Below, piece after piece: positions 50,401 through 61,682 of a stretch of 64,000 bases of DNA. The stretch is from Gigaspora rosea (lineage: Eukaryota; Glomeromycota; Glomeromycetes; Diversisporales; Gigasporaceae): contig QKWP01001883.1 of the NCBI GenBank assembly GCA_003550325.1, forward strand, positions 38,403 through 102,402, in the 5' to 3' direction. Within the stretch, counting starts at the first letter, position 1. Each line of letters starts with the position of its first letter. A program made the position numbers and the translations under genes. A model generated the notes under the pieces. The model searched no databases. It saw only the letters and a list, made by a program, of their open reading frames with translations, and was not told the origin of the DNA.

Positions 50401-52555
50401 TAGGATCCTCATTTTGTAGCCTACAATAAACAAAGCCCCATCTGCGTCAAGTTGAGCAAGTTCAACATTTAATTGTGCATTAAGGTACGTCTTTCGTGCA
50501 TGATGGGCCATGAAATAAACCAGTTGGTTTTGATGCTCAACTAAAGATTTATGAAACTCATCATCCACATTTGCCTTTAGGCCATCAAAAAAGATAAACA
50601 AGTCGTTGCAATTTTTGCAAATTTCGGGATGACCTAAATTGCAACTGCTAAAAGCATGTTGAAGACAATGGCTAATGCATGGCGAGTGTAGAGCAACACC
50701 TGTTGATGATACTTTAAGGTTGGTAGCAAAATCTTTACGCAGATATCGCCGTAAATTTTGAGCCATTCCATGCATATTTTCCTATTATTTTTAAATAACG
50801 TCTATTACCACCATGGAAATTTACTGAAACAGTAAATCTCCATGGTGGAAATAGCCGTTTTTTTTTTTTTTTATATATATAAAATTAAATGTAAGTACAA
50901 GATAAAAAGAAGAAAAATCGGAACATAAACTATACCTTTAGCTCGATACTTTTAATTCTAGTATCAATAAATAACTCGAGCTCCTCAAAAACTTCATAAC
51001 CTAACTCATTGCAAGTAGTACAAAGACCTCCAAGATTTTCTTTATACACGAACCTTCCCTCTTCCAATCGAGTCATAAAAGTTGTGCGTTGCATGCCGTT
51101 GGGATATTCCTCGTGAAATTTATTCCATAAAGCTTTCTTATGATCTTGAAGGTATAATATAGGTAAACCCGACGACTCATCTGTTTTATATGATGACATA
51201 TTAACATTTCCTTTAGTTGCAAAAAATAATTCGAATTGATTTAATTGCTCTGTTGTTAATTTTGTGCGATGAATAACTGGCTTTGTTAAAGTTGGAGCAC
51301 CATATCCGTTTATTTTTGCATGTTTTCGCGACTCTGAAATTGTATGGTGCCCAACCTATTTGATATTAGTTTAAAACAGTAGAATTATCCAAATTTATAA
51401 AACTTCTGGCATAAAAATAAATTATAAATTAACACTTACGCCCAAATTTGCTTTTAGTTCTGAATAATTAAAATCATTGGCAATTATAGATAGAATTCGC
51501 CTTTTTCCATCCCTTGTTCTTTTGTTATCCGCTAGTGCTTGATTAAAACATTGCCAAAAAATACGAGTTTTATTAGGGATGTAACTTGGTGAGCTATTTA
51601 AAAATCCCAAATGATATAATTGTTGAAATGTAGCCCGATCATTGTCATGGTGCTCATTTTTTGTCCATAGTTGATACTACATTATAAAAAAAAAAAATTG
51701 AATTAGTTTTTGTTTTATTTTAAGAGCTCTAAATGTTACCTTTGATTCTTCAGACGTCCACGGAGTAATATTATGGCAACCACTCGCACGAAGCATTGCA
51801 CGCCAAGCACCTATTTCACGATCATTAAATTGGTAATTTGGCGGATAAATCCCTTGAAGGCTTGAATAAAGCTCAACAATGTTAATTTTGCTTTCATGCC
51901 AATTTAGAAACAAGCTATGCCAATCTATATCTGCAAGCGTTCTTCGCTTTAAATGATAGTCAAAAAGAGACTTCATAAGAACATAATCGGGCCAATTCTT
52001 CGGTAAGCAAGTAGGAACATGATGCTGACTAATTAATGATTGTACATCAGAATTGTCGAGTCCAAAAAGTTGAATGCCAGTATATTTTTGAATATTCAGT
52101 TTTTGCCACACTTCATTTGGAGATGAGCCTTCAATCCGGTTTTTAATCTTAAATTCCTTATAAACTTCGAGTGCACAAAAACCATCCTCTATTGTTGAAA
52201 CGTATAAAAAGCTTATCCCATTTACAGTACGCACAAGAGAAGACTTGTATCCCGGTCCACCATTATTCCATTCAGAGTTTGAAGAAGATCCCACGCCAAA
52301 GACGAAAATTTTGTATTCGCCAAGCGAAAGAGATATAGGAACAAATAATACATCTAGTGATAACTGTTCAATTATTGATTCATTTGTCCATCCAAGTACT
52401 AAATTCCCGGAATAACGCGTTTGATTATTGAAGATCTCTTTATATACTGTAGAAATTGCTGTTGTCGGATCTTGTTTTATACTGGAAAAGGAACCACATT
52501 CGCAATAGAACCTAGGCAAAAAAGAATTTTCGGAGTAGTTAATAACAACTGTCAT
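47491..52555 (-). CDS. FYR-domain / DDE-transposase-like protein of the TIR element
   Basis: Exons I can place: 51740-52555, 51440-51676, 50936-51355, 50035-50781, 49734-49860, about 49407-49657 and a distal 47491-47806. The N-terminal exon resembles FYRN-FYRC of trithorax/MLL proteins: GPGYKSSLVRTVNG, then EGSSPNEVWQKL and GIQLFGLDNSDVQSLI with CLPKNWPDY. A basic helical region follows (DGKRRILSIIA, VGHHTISESRKHA). Cys/His clusters come next (GGLCTTCNELGYE, CISHCLQHAF, HPEICKNCNDLF), then a DDE-like core (LDADGALFIVGYKM, FFGKRRWTLHSV, VSDNGPHYHN, LIDSHHAQ). The distal exon (KFEAGWCLKEKQKRSRA, MSAMEMQQELLK) looks like the C-terminal part of the same protein. Its junction is not resolved and could be a separate gene. 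The segment at 49600-49660 needs a one-base shift to keep RNWHEWSWPD in frame, so this copy may be dead. Confidence 0.7.
47815..48660. repeat. ~850-bp purine-rich tract (polypyrimidine on gene strand)
   Basis: The plus strand is almost entirely A and G words such as GGAAGGAATGACAAAAGAAACG, AAAGAGAGAAAATG and GGGAGGCGAATAGG, with T limited. The long Phe/Leu/Ile/Ser/Tyr frames on the minus strand here are by-products of this composition. It lies within the transposon, in what would be an intron of its gene. Confidence 0.85.
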
Positions 52556-52857
52556 AAAAAATTCACGTTCATTTAAACTTATTTTAGTTTTTTGTCCAAT
52601 TCGAATGGGGAAATATATTTTTTTTTTTGCTTATATTAGAAAGTCGCCACCAATATCGCGAATATGCGCCATAATGAAGATTTTCGTCTAAAATCCCATT
52701 TTCTATTAACGTAACGGACAGTTTTGTCATTTTTGTAATCTTTAAAAACCAGACTTTTCAGATTCGTACGTATATTATAAATTGCTAATATACTTATCCC
52801 CAAAATTTTATATACATTTATGCATAATTTGTGCCGATCTTATCCGGATCAGCAATT

Positions 52858-53491
52858 AATTTACTTTCGAATGTTGATAACATAAATTTATTATTTTTTT
52901 TAAATTTGTTAATTATCGCTATATCGATATCATCTGCTACGTACAATCTCAAACTTAACCTGTGATACGAATCATCTTTGTTATAATATGACAAACTTCC
53001 ATAAACATGACAGAACCAAAGCCATTGTAAGCGAGAAATTCTTTGTATTATTATTTTAATATGGAAAACAAATCGTTACAATGTCAAAATATTAGTATAG
53101 ATTTTCTAATCATTAGACACCTGAAACTGTTTAAAAATATTACCGTGTTCTTAGTATTGTTACTTAGAAAAGACTTATTGCTTCTGATGCTTTTACGTAT
53201 TTTAGAGATGGCGAAAAAAAAAAAAGTTTAATAGTTTTTAAACCATTGGTGATTTAATCTAATTGGATAATTTTAGTTTCAGTTATGGTATTTATTCGTA
53301 TAACAAGTACGTATGTACTGCACTGTAAGTATACATTACATCGTAATACATGAAAAATATGAATTTTCCGGAATATCCTTGTATGCGTGTCACATAACGT
53401 TAATAATGAAATTGGAAAAAGCCCATCTATATTCATTTTTTCATTGGCTGAACAAGAAACCCATTGCATCTACTTTAGGATAAATAAGCAA
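52858..53491. other. Kinase-unit spacer C, part 2
   Basis: Continuation of spacer C after the transposon. It carries AATTATCGCTATATCGATAT and GACTGCTTCTGATGCTTTTACG-like sequence (here GACTTATTGCTTCTGATGC) shared with A (22320-22345) and B (43070-43090). No gene. Confidence 0.6.
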
Positions 53492-56471
53492 CTAACTTTT
53501 TTTGGATAAAAAAAAAATCATGTGATAAATTAAATTTTTTGATATAAAAACCCAGACTCTCCCACATCGTTCCCCCATAACATCACGTGAGCGAGATTGA
53601 AATACTCGCAAAAGTCCCGGCTTCAAAAAGTATTTTACAAAGAAACTCCATAATTCGACAAAGGTTTTAATTTGTATTTGTATTGTTTCCTCAGAATCAT
53701 TATTCCTGATGGAGAAATGCATGCCTTCATTTAAGGCTGCAATGTTATTATTAGAATCAATTTCACCGAGTTCGTTTGAATCAACGGCTGTATAATCTCT
53801 TGGATGTGAATTACTTTCAGACTCATATTGATTACCTAAGAAAAAATTTTTAATAAAATTGCAATTAAACAAACTATTAAATATAAAGTAAATGTCCTAC
53901 CAAGATTATCGCCGTTTAATTCATTTTGATTATCTAAATAAAATAATTATGATGAATGGAGTAAAAAACAATAAATCATAAAAATAAGAGTCAACGATTA
54001 ATATTTCAATTTACCTTCATAGTGCTGATTAATGTTTATATTTTCAGCTATATCATCAATCGACTCATTCTCATTATCTAAATAAAATATATATAAGTAA
54101 CATTCAATCAATTAATATGTTCAGCCTCTATCATAAAAAATATTTTAATTTGTTTTAAAATGCTTACTTGAATTTACAGAAACATCCATAATTTTCAAAA
54201 TAGCAGAAAGGTTTTCTGAAATTTCTTTTGCTGTTGGACGTCGGTTTGGATTTTGGTCCCAACATCTTTTGTAAAGTTGAATGTATTGGTTTGGTGTACC
54301 TTCAACAGGCTTTTCTCTTTTTCCTTGGAGTATATGAATGGCCAATACTTCGTTTCTTTTGCTGAATTTATCGAATGGTGGTCTACCACTTGAAATTTCC
54401 CAAAGAATTACCCCAAAACTATAAATATCTGATTTCTTGCTTCGTTTATATTGTTCATCTTCAAAACATTTAGGATCAATGTATGCTGGCATCCCATAAA
54501 CGGTAGAACTTGAGGTTCTTGATGTCTCATCTTTTGATAGGCCAAAATCGGCAATTAACATTTTTTTTTCGTGAACTAGTATGTTTTTAGAATGCTGAAA
54601 CATAAAAGTTGTTTATTAACAAATTAAAAAAAAAGGGTTATTAAAAAAAAAAATAGAATTTGAATAGCATAGTTCTTATTTATATAATAGAAGAGCATTT
54701 TATCTTTATCCGGCAACATGATCATATATTTAATACTTACAAGATCTCGATGGATAATATTCTTTTCATGTAGGAACTTAAGACCATCTAAGATTTCACA
54801 GGCCACTCGTAATTTGTCAGTCCATTCAAGCTTTGAAAAATTATCTTTTAAATATTTGCGTAAGTCTCCATCATTTGCAAATTGTAATACCATATAAAAT
54901 TCACTCGAAATATCTATTATCGTTATTGAACATATTGTTTCTAAAATTGTTGATTTCATATGTAAATATCACAGATTATTTAATTATTTACTAACCTCGA
55001 GTAACTCCGTAAAATTCGACAACATTTTGATGATTGTAAACTCTCTGTAAATACTTAAGCTGAATAAATGTAAAGATATGTATTTATTATATTGTAAAAA
55101 TATTTTTGTTCTATTGCTATAACTAATAATATAACCTCTTACCTCTTTAACAAATTTTTGAATAGCCTTCTCTTCATTCAAAGGTACATTCTTTAATTTT
55201 TTAAGTGCAATGGTTAATCCACGAATTTTCCAGCATGGGGGACTTTCTCAAATTTCGGAAAAGCTCGGGTTTATCATGTGGGAATCGGCCAATCAGCAGC
55301 AACCTCCCTAAGCACATGACACACTGTTGATTAGACAATCGTTGAACGTGGTGAATATTCTCGAATTCTAAGAATTTTGAAGAAACTTTTCGTATCCGGG
55401 TACTAGCTAACACGACAACACGTTATTTTAGTGTGCACATCACAATCACTAGCAAATCAATCAAGCCTACACACCTAAACCTCGTTTTTCTAGTTGTTAA
55501 ACGATCTTTAATAATAAAAATTTTTATTAAATAGACTATCGAAATACTTATACATACTATTAAGTAATATACGCATAATAAAATAATATAAACTTATTTG
55601 CAGGCCAGTCAACATTTTAAATATAGTTTTGTAGTTTTGGCTTAGTAGTAAGCGACATATTTATTTGACTAAAAAAATCCATCTTTAATTTTAGAAGTTT
55701 TTAATACAATAATCGAATTCCTATTTCTACTTAACATCTTGGTTTAGCAAAAAGGCCTAAATATAAAACGATAATAATAGTCAGTGAATTGGACGAACTA
55801 AACAAAAAAATCCCACGAAATCAGACATATTGAAGAAACAACAACAAAAGAAAAAATTGCAAATAACTGTTGTAACTTAAATAATTAAGCAAAGCGTTAC
55901 CTGGACTAAAAAAAAAGAAACTTCGTGATAATAAGAATCGTAGAATAAATATAACATAGTAATTTTCTTTCTTTCACGTTGGCTACGGTTTGTTCGACAC
56001 GTCTTAAACTTCAACTACTTTCGAATTTAAAAAAGAATCTAGAAAAAAGAACATTCTGGCAAGTTAGAACATCACTGAACTTCTACTAAGTGTTGTTATT
56101 GTCTGTATATAATATTTCTATTGATTACAGACCTCCTCATTACGGCATGATGCAACATGATGCAACTTGATTTCCTATAGAGACGTTCGCTACGAAGTTA
56201 TTCAATTAGTGGAATAGTGCACCGATACTAGTTTTTTTCATAAGTTTGCTTATACGCGAAGTTCCGGTTTTACTAGTCTATGCAATATAAATACTCGTGT
56301 AACGTAGATCCCGGAAATCATCGGAATCGAATGTCCCCCATGCTGAATTTTCCATTCTGATTTATATACAACCCCGTATCCTCCTGCTCCAATTTTTTCA
56401 AGGGCAGAAAATTCCGTATAGTCGTAAGACTTAATGTCCTCCCTATTAATAGCATCCTCGATTAATTCCAT
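53492..56471 (-). pseudogene. TKL-type protein kinase, copy D (transposon in exon 1)
   Basis: The ATG is at 56471. The first 41 codons run through IGAGGYGVVYKSEWK and are then cut by a 1115-bp element (55231-56345). Exon 1 resumes at 55230 with NRGLTIALKKLKN. Exon 2 (near 55010-55070), exon 3 (54740-54940: YMVLQFANDGDLRKYL, KNIIHRDL) and exon 4 (54170-54600: DFGLSKDE, AYIDPKCFED, SDIYSFGVILWE, NRRPTAKEI) are open. Small exons and a long tail exon follow (NQYESESNSHPRDYTAVDSN, YFLKPGLLRVFQSRSRDVMG). Apart from the insertion I find no lesion, so the insertion may be recent. Read-through of the element would end the protein before the ATP-binding lysine. Confidence 0.88.
55231..56345. mobile_element. 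1115-bp hAT-like element inside kinase D exon 1
   Basis: The ends CAGCATGGGGGAC and GTCCCCCATGCTG are perfect 13-bp inverted repeats. AATTTTC is duplicated on both sides (55224-55230 and 56346-56352). Copies A-C read CCACGATTTTTCCATTC or a close variant across the empty site. CAG-type ends fit the hAT superfamily, which usually makes 8-bp duplications. Only 7 bp match here. It has no long ORF and is non-autonomous. The 70-codon minus-strand frame at 55201-55413 is not in the kinase frame and not recognised. Confidence 0.85.
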
Positions 56472-56706
56472 ATTTTAACAAGTGATTTTTTTTTATATGT
56501 CGAATAAATTTTGAAGGCCGGGTGGGTTAAAATAAAAAGGATTTAAATAATGTAACCACAACAGTATATCTGTAAGAATCTATAGCAGATGATGAATTTA
56601 GCAAAAAGATGAATCTAAAACAGAAGAAGAAATTTACAATCGGATTGCGATTCCGGTATATCTCAAAAAGAGTAACTGCAATTCTGTATTTGGTATGTAA
56701 CACTAG
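56472..56706. other. Upstream flank of kinase D
   Basis: Start of the usual kinase-unit spacer (CGGATTGCGATTCCGG near 56641), broken off by the element at 56707. Presumed promoter side of the kinase. Confidence 0.5.
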
Positions 56707-57316
56707 GGTGAGCGGTCAACTATGTAACTATGTAAATCAAAACTATGTAAATCAAAACTATGTATGTAAATCAAAACTATGTAAATCAAAACTACGTGTG
56801 GTATCATATAGAATCGTAATATCGGGACTTTATACAGTATATATATTTTAATATAATAGTAAAGAATGGATTAAATATTTTTAGATGTCTAGAGCGAATC
56901 GCTTTAATTTTTCAATTATTTTAGCATAAATCTATTCTTAAATACGTTTATAGCAAAGTTACATTAAAAAATTTTATTAAATTTTTTATCTGCATCGAAA
57001 ACTTCTCTTTTTTGAATAGTTCACAATATGAAACAGAATTTTTGTAAAGAGTCAATTTGAAATCTAAATATTAATGTTAAAAGATTTTCAACATCATGTT
57101 TAAGAATAGATTTATGCTAAAATAATTGAAAAAAGTAAGACGATTCGCTCTAGACATCCAAAAACATCCAAGTGATTCTTTTACTACTAAATAAATATAT
57201 AAAGTGATAATCCCGATCACTATTCTGATCACTCTCCTGGTCAATAAATTCATTCAAATAATTAATTTTTATATGATACTGCACATAGTTTTGATTTACG
57301 TAGTTGACCGCTCACC
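56707..57316. mobile_element. 610-bp inverted-repeat element, GGTGAGCGGTCAACT ends
   Basis: GGTGAGCGGTCAACTATGTAA at the left (first 20 bases GGTGAGCGGTCAACTATGTA) is mirrored by TACGTAGTTGACCGCTCACC. The left side has five ATGTAAATCAAAACT units and the right side one. Inner arms around GCATAAATCTATTCTTAAA (56930) and its complement (57100-57120), and GAGCGAATCG/CGATTCGCTC, show that the inversion extends over at least 230 bp. There is no ORF. It ends the kinase D spacer. Confidence 0.75.
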
Positions 57317-58397
57317 GTCCAAGTTCAGATAAAATTTTATTGGACGTAGTCCAAATGCCAATACTGCATTTTATATTTGAAGAGTTTCAATCGACGCGTT
57401 TTATTATTCAAGTTCAAAATTTTTTTTTACATTTCATGTGAAGTCTGCTGGCCGGCAAGTACAATCTTTGCTATAAATATTTTCCGTACAAAAAACTAAA
57501 TAAATTAAGTTCACGATGTAGAGGTTTAGTTCCAATAATAAGCGGATTTACAAGTATTTAATAATTGTTCACATAATAACGGATCAAAAAAGGTTATAAA
57601 AACTTGGTGCACAGGAAACTTTTAATAGATAATAAATAATATAATATTCTTTTTAAAGATTTTTTTGTGACAAATGAATTTGTTTATTATATACTGAATC
57701 TATTCTTTTCAAGGCTACAAGACTGCTTCCTTATGGAGTCTATATTTTTTATTCATCTGTAGTGCTGTAACCGCATTAATCTTGTAAATGAATTCCAACA
57801 TTAGCTATAACTATGATTAGTATTAATAATAATTAATTCGGATTCAAAAGTTGCTTTTATTACTATCAAAAAGAAAAAACAAAAATCGACTGCGGCTCAA
57901 GTAAAAATGATAACATGCTAATTTATATCTGGTCTTTGCCCTTAAAATAATCTTAGGGGGCATAGTAAATTACTATTTCTCAAGGCCATTTTCAAGGCAA
58001 AAAACCTCAAATACTAATTGTTCTCAGACAATGATCAGTCCATATTCTGCTATTGGAACCTGTTCTTTGGGACCAAGACTATTTAGTACATACGTTTATA
58101 ATGTTATAATGTAATGACACTTTTGTTTTCTTATAATATTTGCAATTATTCGGGTTTATCTTTCATTTTTGCCGCTAAAAGTTGTGAAACGAAGTCCAAA
58201 GTTTAAATAGTAAATGATTTATATACAGTACTTCTATACTTCATGTTATTTATTTAAGTCAATGACTTTGAAAACCTCAATATTACAAATATTCTTAAGA
58301 TAAAATGATAAATGTAAATATAAACCTATGATACCTGATAACTAGTATTTTATGAATAACAAGTATCGGGTTTCTGATTAATTATTCGTTTTGATAT
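57317..58397. other. Intergenic DNA 3' of the COP1 gene
   Basis: No gene supported. Ordinary AT-rich sequence with no repeats that I could pair. Confidence 0.5.
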
Positions 58398-61300
58398 TCA
58401 TTCTAATTCTAATACTTTGATAGTTCCCTGGCTGTTGGCAACCAATAGAGTACTAAGACTTTTTTTCCAGCAGACGGAACTAACAAAAAGCGAAGGATCA
58501 TTATCAAAAGTCTCTTCACCCTAAATTCAAAGGAAGAAAACAAAGACCATGGTTATTACAACACTGTAGTGAATATTATTGATTCAAGCAATGAAAAAAA
58601 AAAAAAAAAAGTCAACAGACCGTAACAGCATTGATATTTCCAAATTTGTATTTGATGACCGGTCTACATAAAGTTTTGTAATAAGCGTAGATACAATTAT
58701 CTTCACTACCACAACTAATCCAATCCGAGGAGGCGCTTAAGCCAACGAAATTCTTTTCATTTATATGACCGATATATGTTCGCGTACAGGTTTGAGATTC
58801 AATATCCCAAAGTTTAAGTGTACTATCAATTGAACTATTTACGAAAACGAAGGATAAAATAGAGACTATCAAAATATATACTAACTGTAGTATAAAATTT
58901 CAATGAATAATGTTAAAAGAATTCTTACGCCGAAATTAATTCATTTCGCCCCATAAATTTTACATAAGACACAGCTTTACGATGTCCCTTATAAATAAAA
59001 ACGGGCTGGCGGTTATACCGAAGATCATAATAATTTATATGGTGATCTGGTCAAGTGAAGAATGAATACATGTTGAAGATATTTAATTTTTTCATTTTGT
59101 TAAATAATTAAAAACTCACCAGCGCTACCAAACGCCACATGGTGTGGAATTTCAGGATTGAATTTTACACAGCATACATTAGCTTCACTTTTTATTGTGC
59201 ATATAGAGTTTTTTTGTGTTGTGGACCAAATTTTAACTGAAAAAGTTCAAATTTTTCAATAATATAGTTGCAAAAAGAGAAATTTTTATATTAAGTATAA
59301 CAATTATCCAACCTTTTGCATCATCACTGCCACTAACTAGTTTTGTGGGATCCATTTTTCCAAAGTCAACACTCCATGCACGTTTTTCATGTTCATCAAA
59401 AGTCATAACCTGGTTTCCAGTAATAACATCCCATAATGAAACAATTCCATCATAATCTGCACTAGCGATATGAGATTTGATATAATTATTCCAAGATAAA
59501 CAGCTAATTAAACAATGAATTTTAACAACAAGTTTACGGAATTTACAGATATGAACGTTTAAATGATCTAACGATTAATTTAAATTTTACCTTATTTTGT
59601 TATTAGAATACATCTCTTTTATTGGATAATGAAGAGAAGAGTCCATTATTTTTCTTGGGACACTGGTACTGTCTCTAATACTACTTGATGAATGTCCTCT
59701 AAAAGCATCACCGTAACCATTACGTTCGATCTTTCCAAATTCAAATATTTTTATCTTTTTTGTTACACCAGCAATAGCAAAATATTCATCATCCCGATCA
59801 AATTCGATGGTGGATACAATTGAAGGTGTGTTAAATATATTTCCATATCGTAGTACGTTTATTAGTCGAAATTTAGAATATCTTGTAAATGCACTGAGTG
59901 TTGTCGTGAAATTCGATAAACCTTCGTGTGAATTTGCTAAATTTATTTGAAACAAACTAATTAATACCTTTATATTGCATATATTATATAATTTGGGTAA
60001 GTACTGACAGGTTTTCAATCTACTAGAAAAATAATATTGCTCCAAATCATCAATATGTTTCAACATTTTCTGTTTCTTATTCTGAAGCCTTAAATCGTGA
60101 GTGCCTTCAAAATTTTGCAAAGTTGGTTCACTACAATTAATTTTAGAAGTTTATTATTGATAATTATAATTAAGCAAAATTAGCTATATATCTTTAATAA
60201 TAAATATCTACCTTCCTAGATATGTTGCATTTGCCTTGGTAGAGCTATCCACATCCTATAAATTATTAAGAAAAATGCTAAGCTTTGCTACTATTTTTAA
60301 AATTTCACAAATACAGAAATATCGAATGGCATACTGTATGTTTTCTCTTTTTCGTCGTTTGATACCGTTCAATAGATTGTAACGTATGGTCAACAGAGTC
60401 AGACTCTTTATCATCACTAGATGATACAATTTTAGAATTATTATTGTTTAATTCTTCTAAAATTTGAACTTCATTGCTGTTGCTTTTCTGACGTTGAGTG
60501 AAACAATCAATCTCGTGTTGAGTCGTAGCCAAATCATCATTCAAACATTCAATTTCTTTAGAAAGTCGCAAAAGTTTCTTATAAACCATAAATCAAGAAT
60601 AATAAACTAATTATAAATAATAAATTGCAATTATGTAAGTGCTAAATGATATTTATTATTACTTCTTGTTTCTTTGTCTTCGTCCTTGACAAAAAATCAT
60701 ATAAAATATCTAATTCATCCTCTTTTTCCATTAATTCAAATTTTTTTTTTTTTGGCCAAAAGTGTAACTACCATTGTATCGATATCTAATTAAAAATATG
60801 CGATAATAATGATTAAGAAAAAATAGTAGAAATATCCATGAGTTTCATAATAAATAATATAACCTTCAACACTCAAGTTATCTTTAAGTATTTTTTCTTT
60901 CAATTTCCTTGCAGGTGAAGTAGGTGTTGAAATTTCCTTACTTCCAATGAGTGTAGGTGATTTCTCTAGAATCTTGTTCACTAATATATAAATAAAAAAT
61001 AAATATTGAATTATTTATTATGCATTTTAAGAAATGAAAATCCACAAACATATGATAACGGACATGAAAAGTTTGGATATATTTGCTCTTTAGTCAAATG
61101 ACTACCACACGTTGGACAATTGTTCTTTTTGTCGAGATGACTGACGATACATAAATAACTGGATAGAAATTGTAAAATTTGTAGAATTTGTATTAAAAAG
61201 AAATCCGTTATTATGATAACATAAGGTAAGATTATATAATACTTACAAAAAAGAATGGCCACACCGTCCAACAAATGCCTCTTTTATAATATCCAAGCAT

Positions 61301-61682
61301 ATTGGACTAATTCAGATCCGATATGTTGTGATTTAGGACCGTCAATAATCAATTATTACTATATAAGTGGGCTTTTTTTGAAAAATTACCACAAGAAATC
61401 GACATCTTGAAACAATTTATTATGATCGCTGTTGCTTTTTCGTGATTCCATGATAGTGGTCGATGAAAGCGAAGTTATAGAGGAGGACTTCCTAAGTTCG
61501 GGAATTACATTATTTGATAACATTGGGTTTGAAGAACTGTTGAATTGCTCAACATTATCCATTATTTCAGGTTCCGCTTTTATATAGACTTGCTCAACAG
61601 TTTGTGTTCTTTGGTCGGGATGAGTAAAATTTTTTTCGAAAAAGTCGTTCTTTGATTTTGAGTCATATTCGCGAGAAGTCAT
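58398..61682 (-). CDS. COP1: COP1-like E3 ubiquitin ligase (RING, coiled coil, WD40)
   Basis: COP1 proteins direct ubiquitination of transcription factors through a RING, a coiled coil and a WD40 propeller. Here 13 exons join in phase (one base excepted) to about 758 residues, against about 675 in Arabidopsis and 731 in human. Exon 1 (61390-61682) is a disordered Ser-rich leader. Exons 2-3 give [39 protein letters not shown] and the COP1-specific EQIYPNF. Exon 5 (60663-60785) reads [14 protein letters not shown] and [13 protein letters not shown]. Exons 6-8 are helical. The propeller starts with [20 protein letters not shown] (59770-59825). [48 protein letters not shown] and [13 protein letters not shown] follow. 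Oddities: Phe where the fifth RING ligand Cys is expected, and 13 A instead of 12 at 60731-60743, which breaks the frame unless it is an assembly error. Confidence 0.93.

Larger units (their letters stand above)
47071..52853 (-). mobile_element. 5.78-kb TIR transposon carrying an FYR-DDE gene
   Basis: The left end GATGATCCAGATAAGATCGG and the right end (read inverted) GCTGATCCGGATAAGATCGG continue into CACAAATT, giving TIRs of about 28 bp with two or three mismatches. AATT flanks both sides (47067-47070 and 52854-52857). The spacer sequence either side, TTTTTACTTTAATT and AATTTACTTTCGAA, is continuous in spacers A (22130-22160) and B (42800-42830), which supplies two near-unoccupied sites. 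The element carries one multi-exon minus-strand gene and a purine-rich tract. It differs from the MITEs here in being large and protein-coding. I cannot name the superfamily. Confidence 0.85.
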
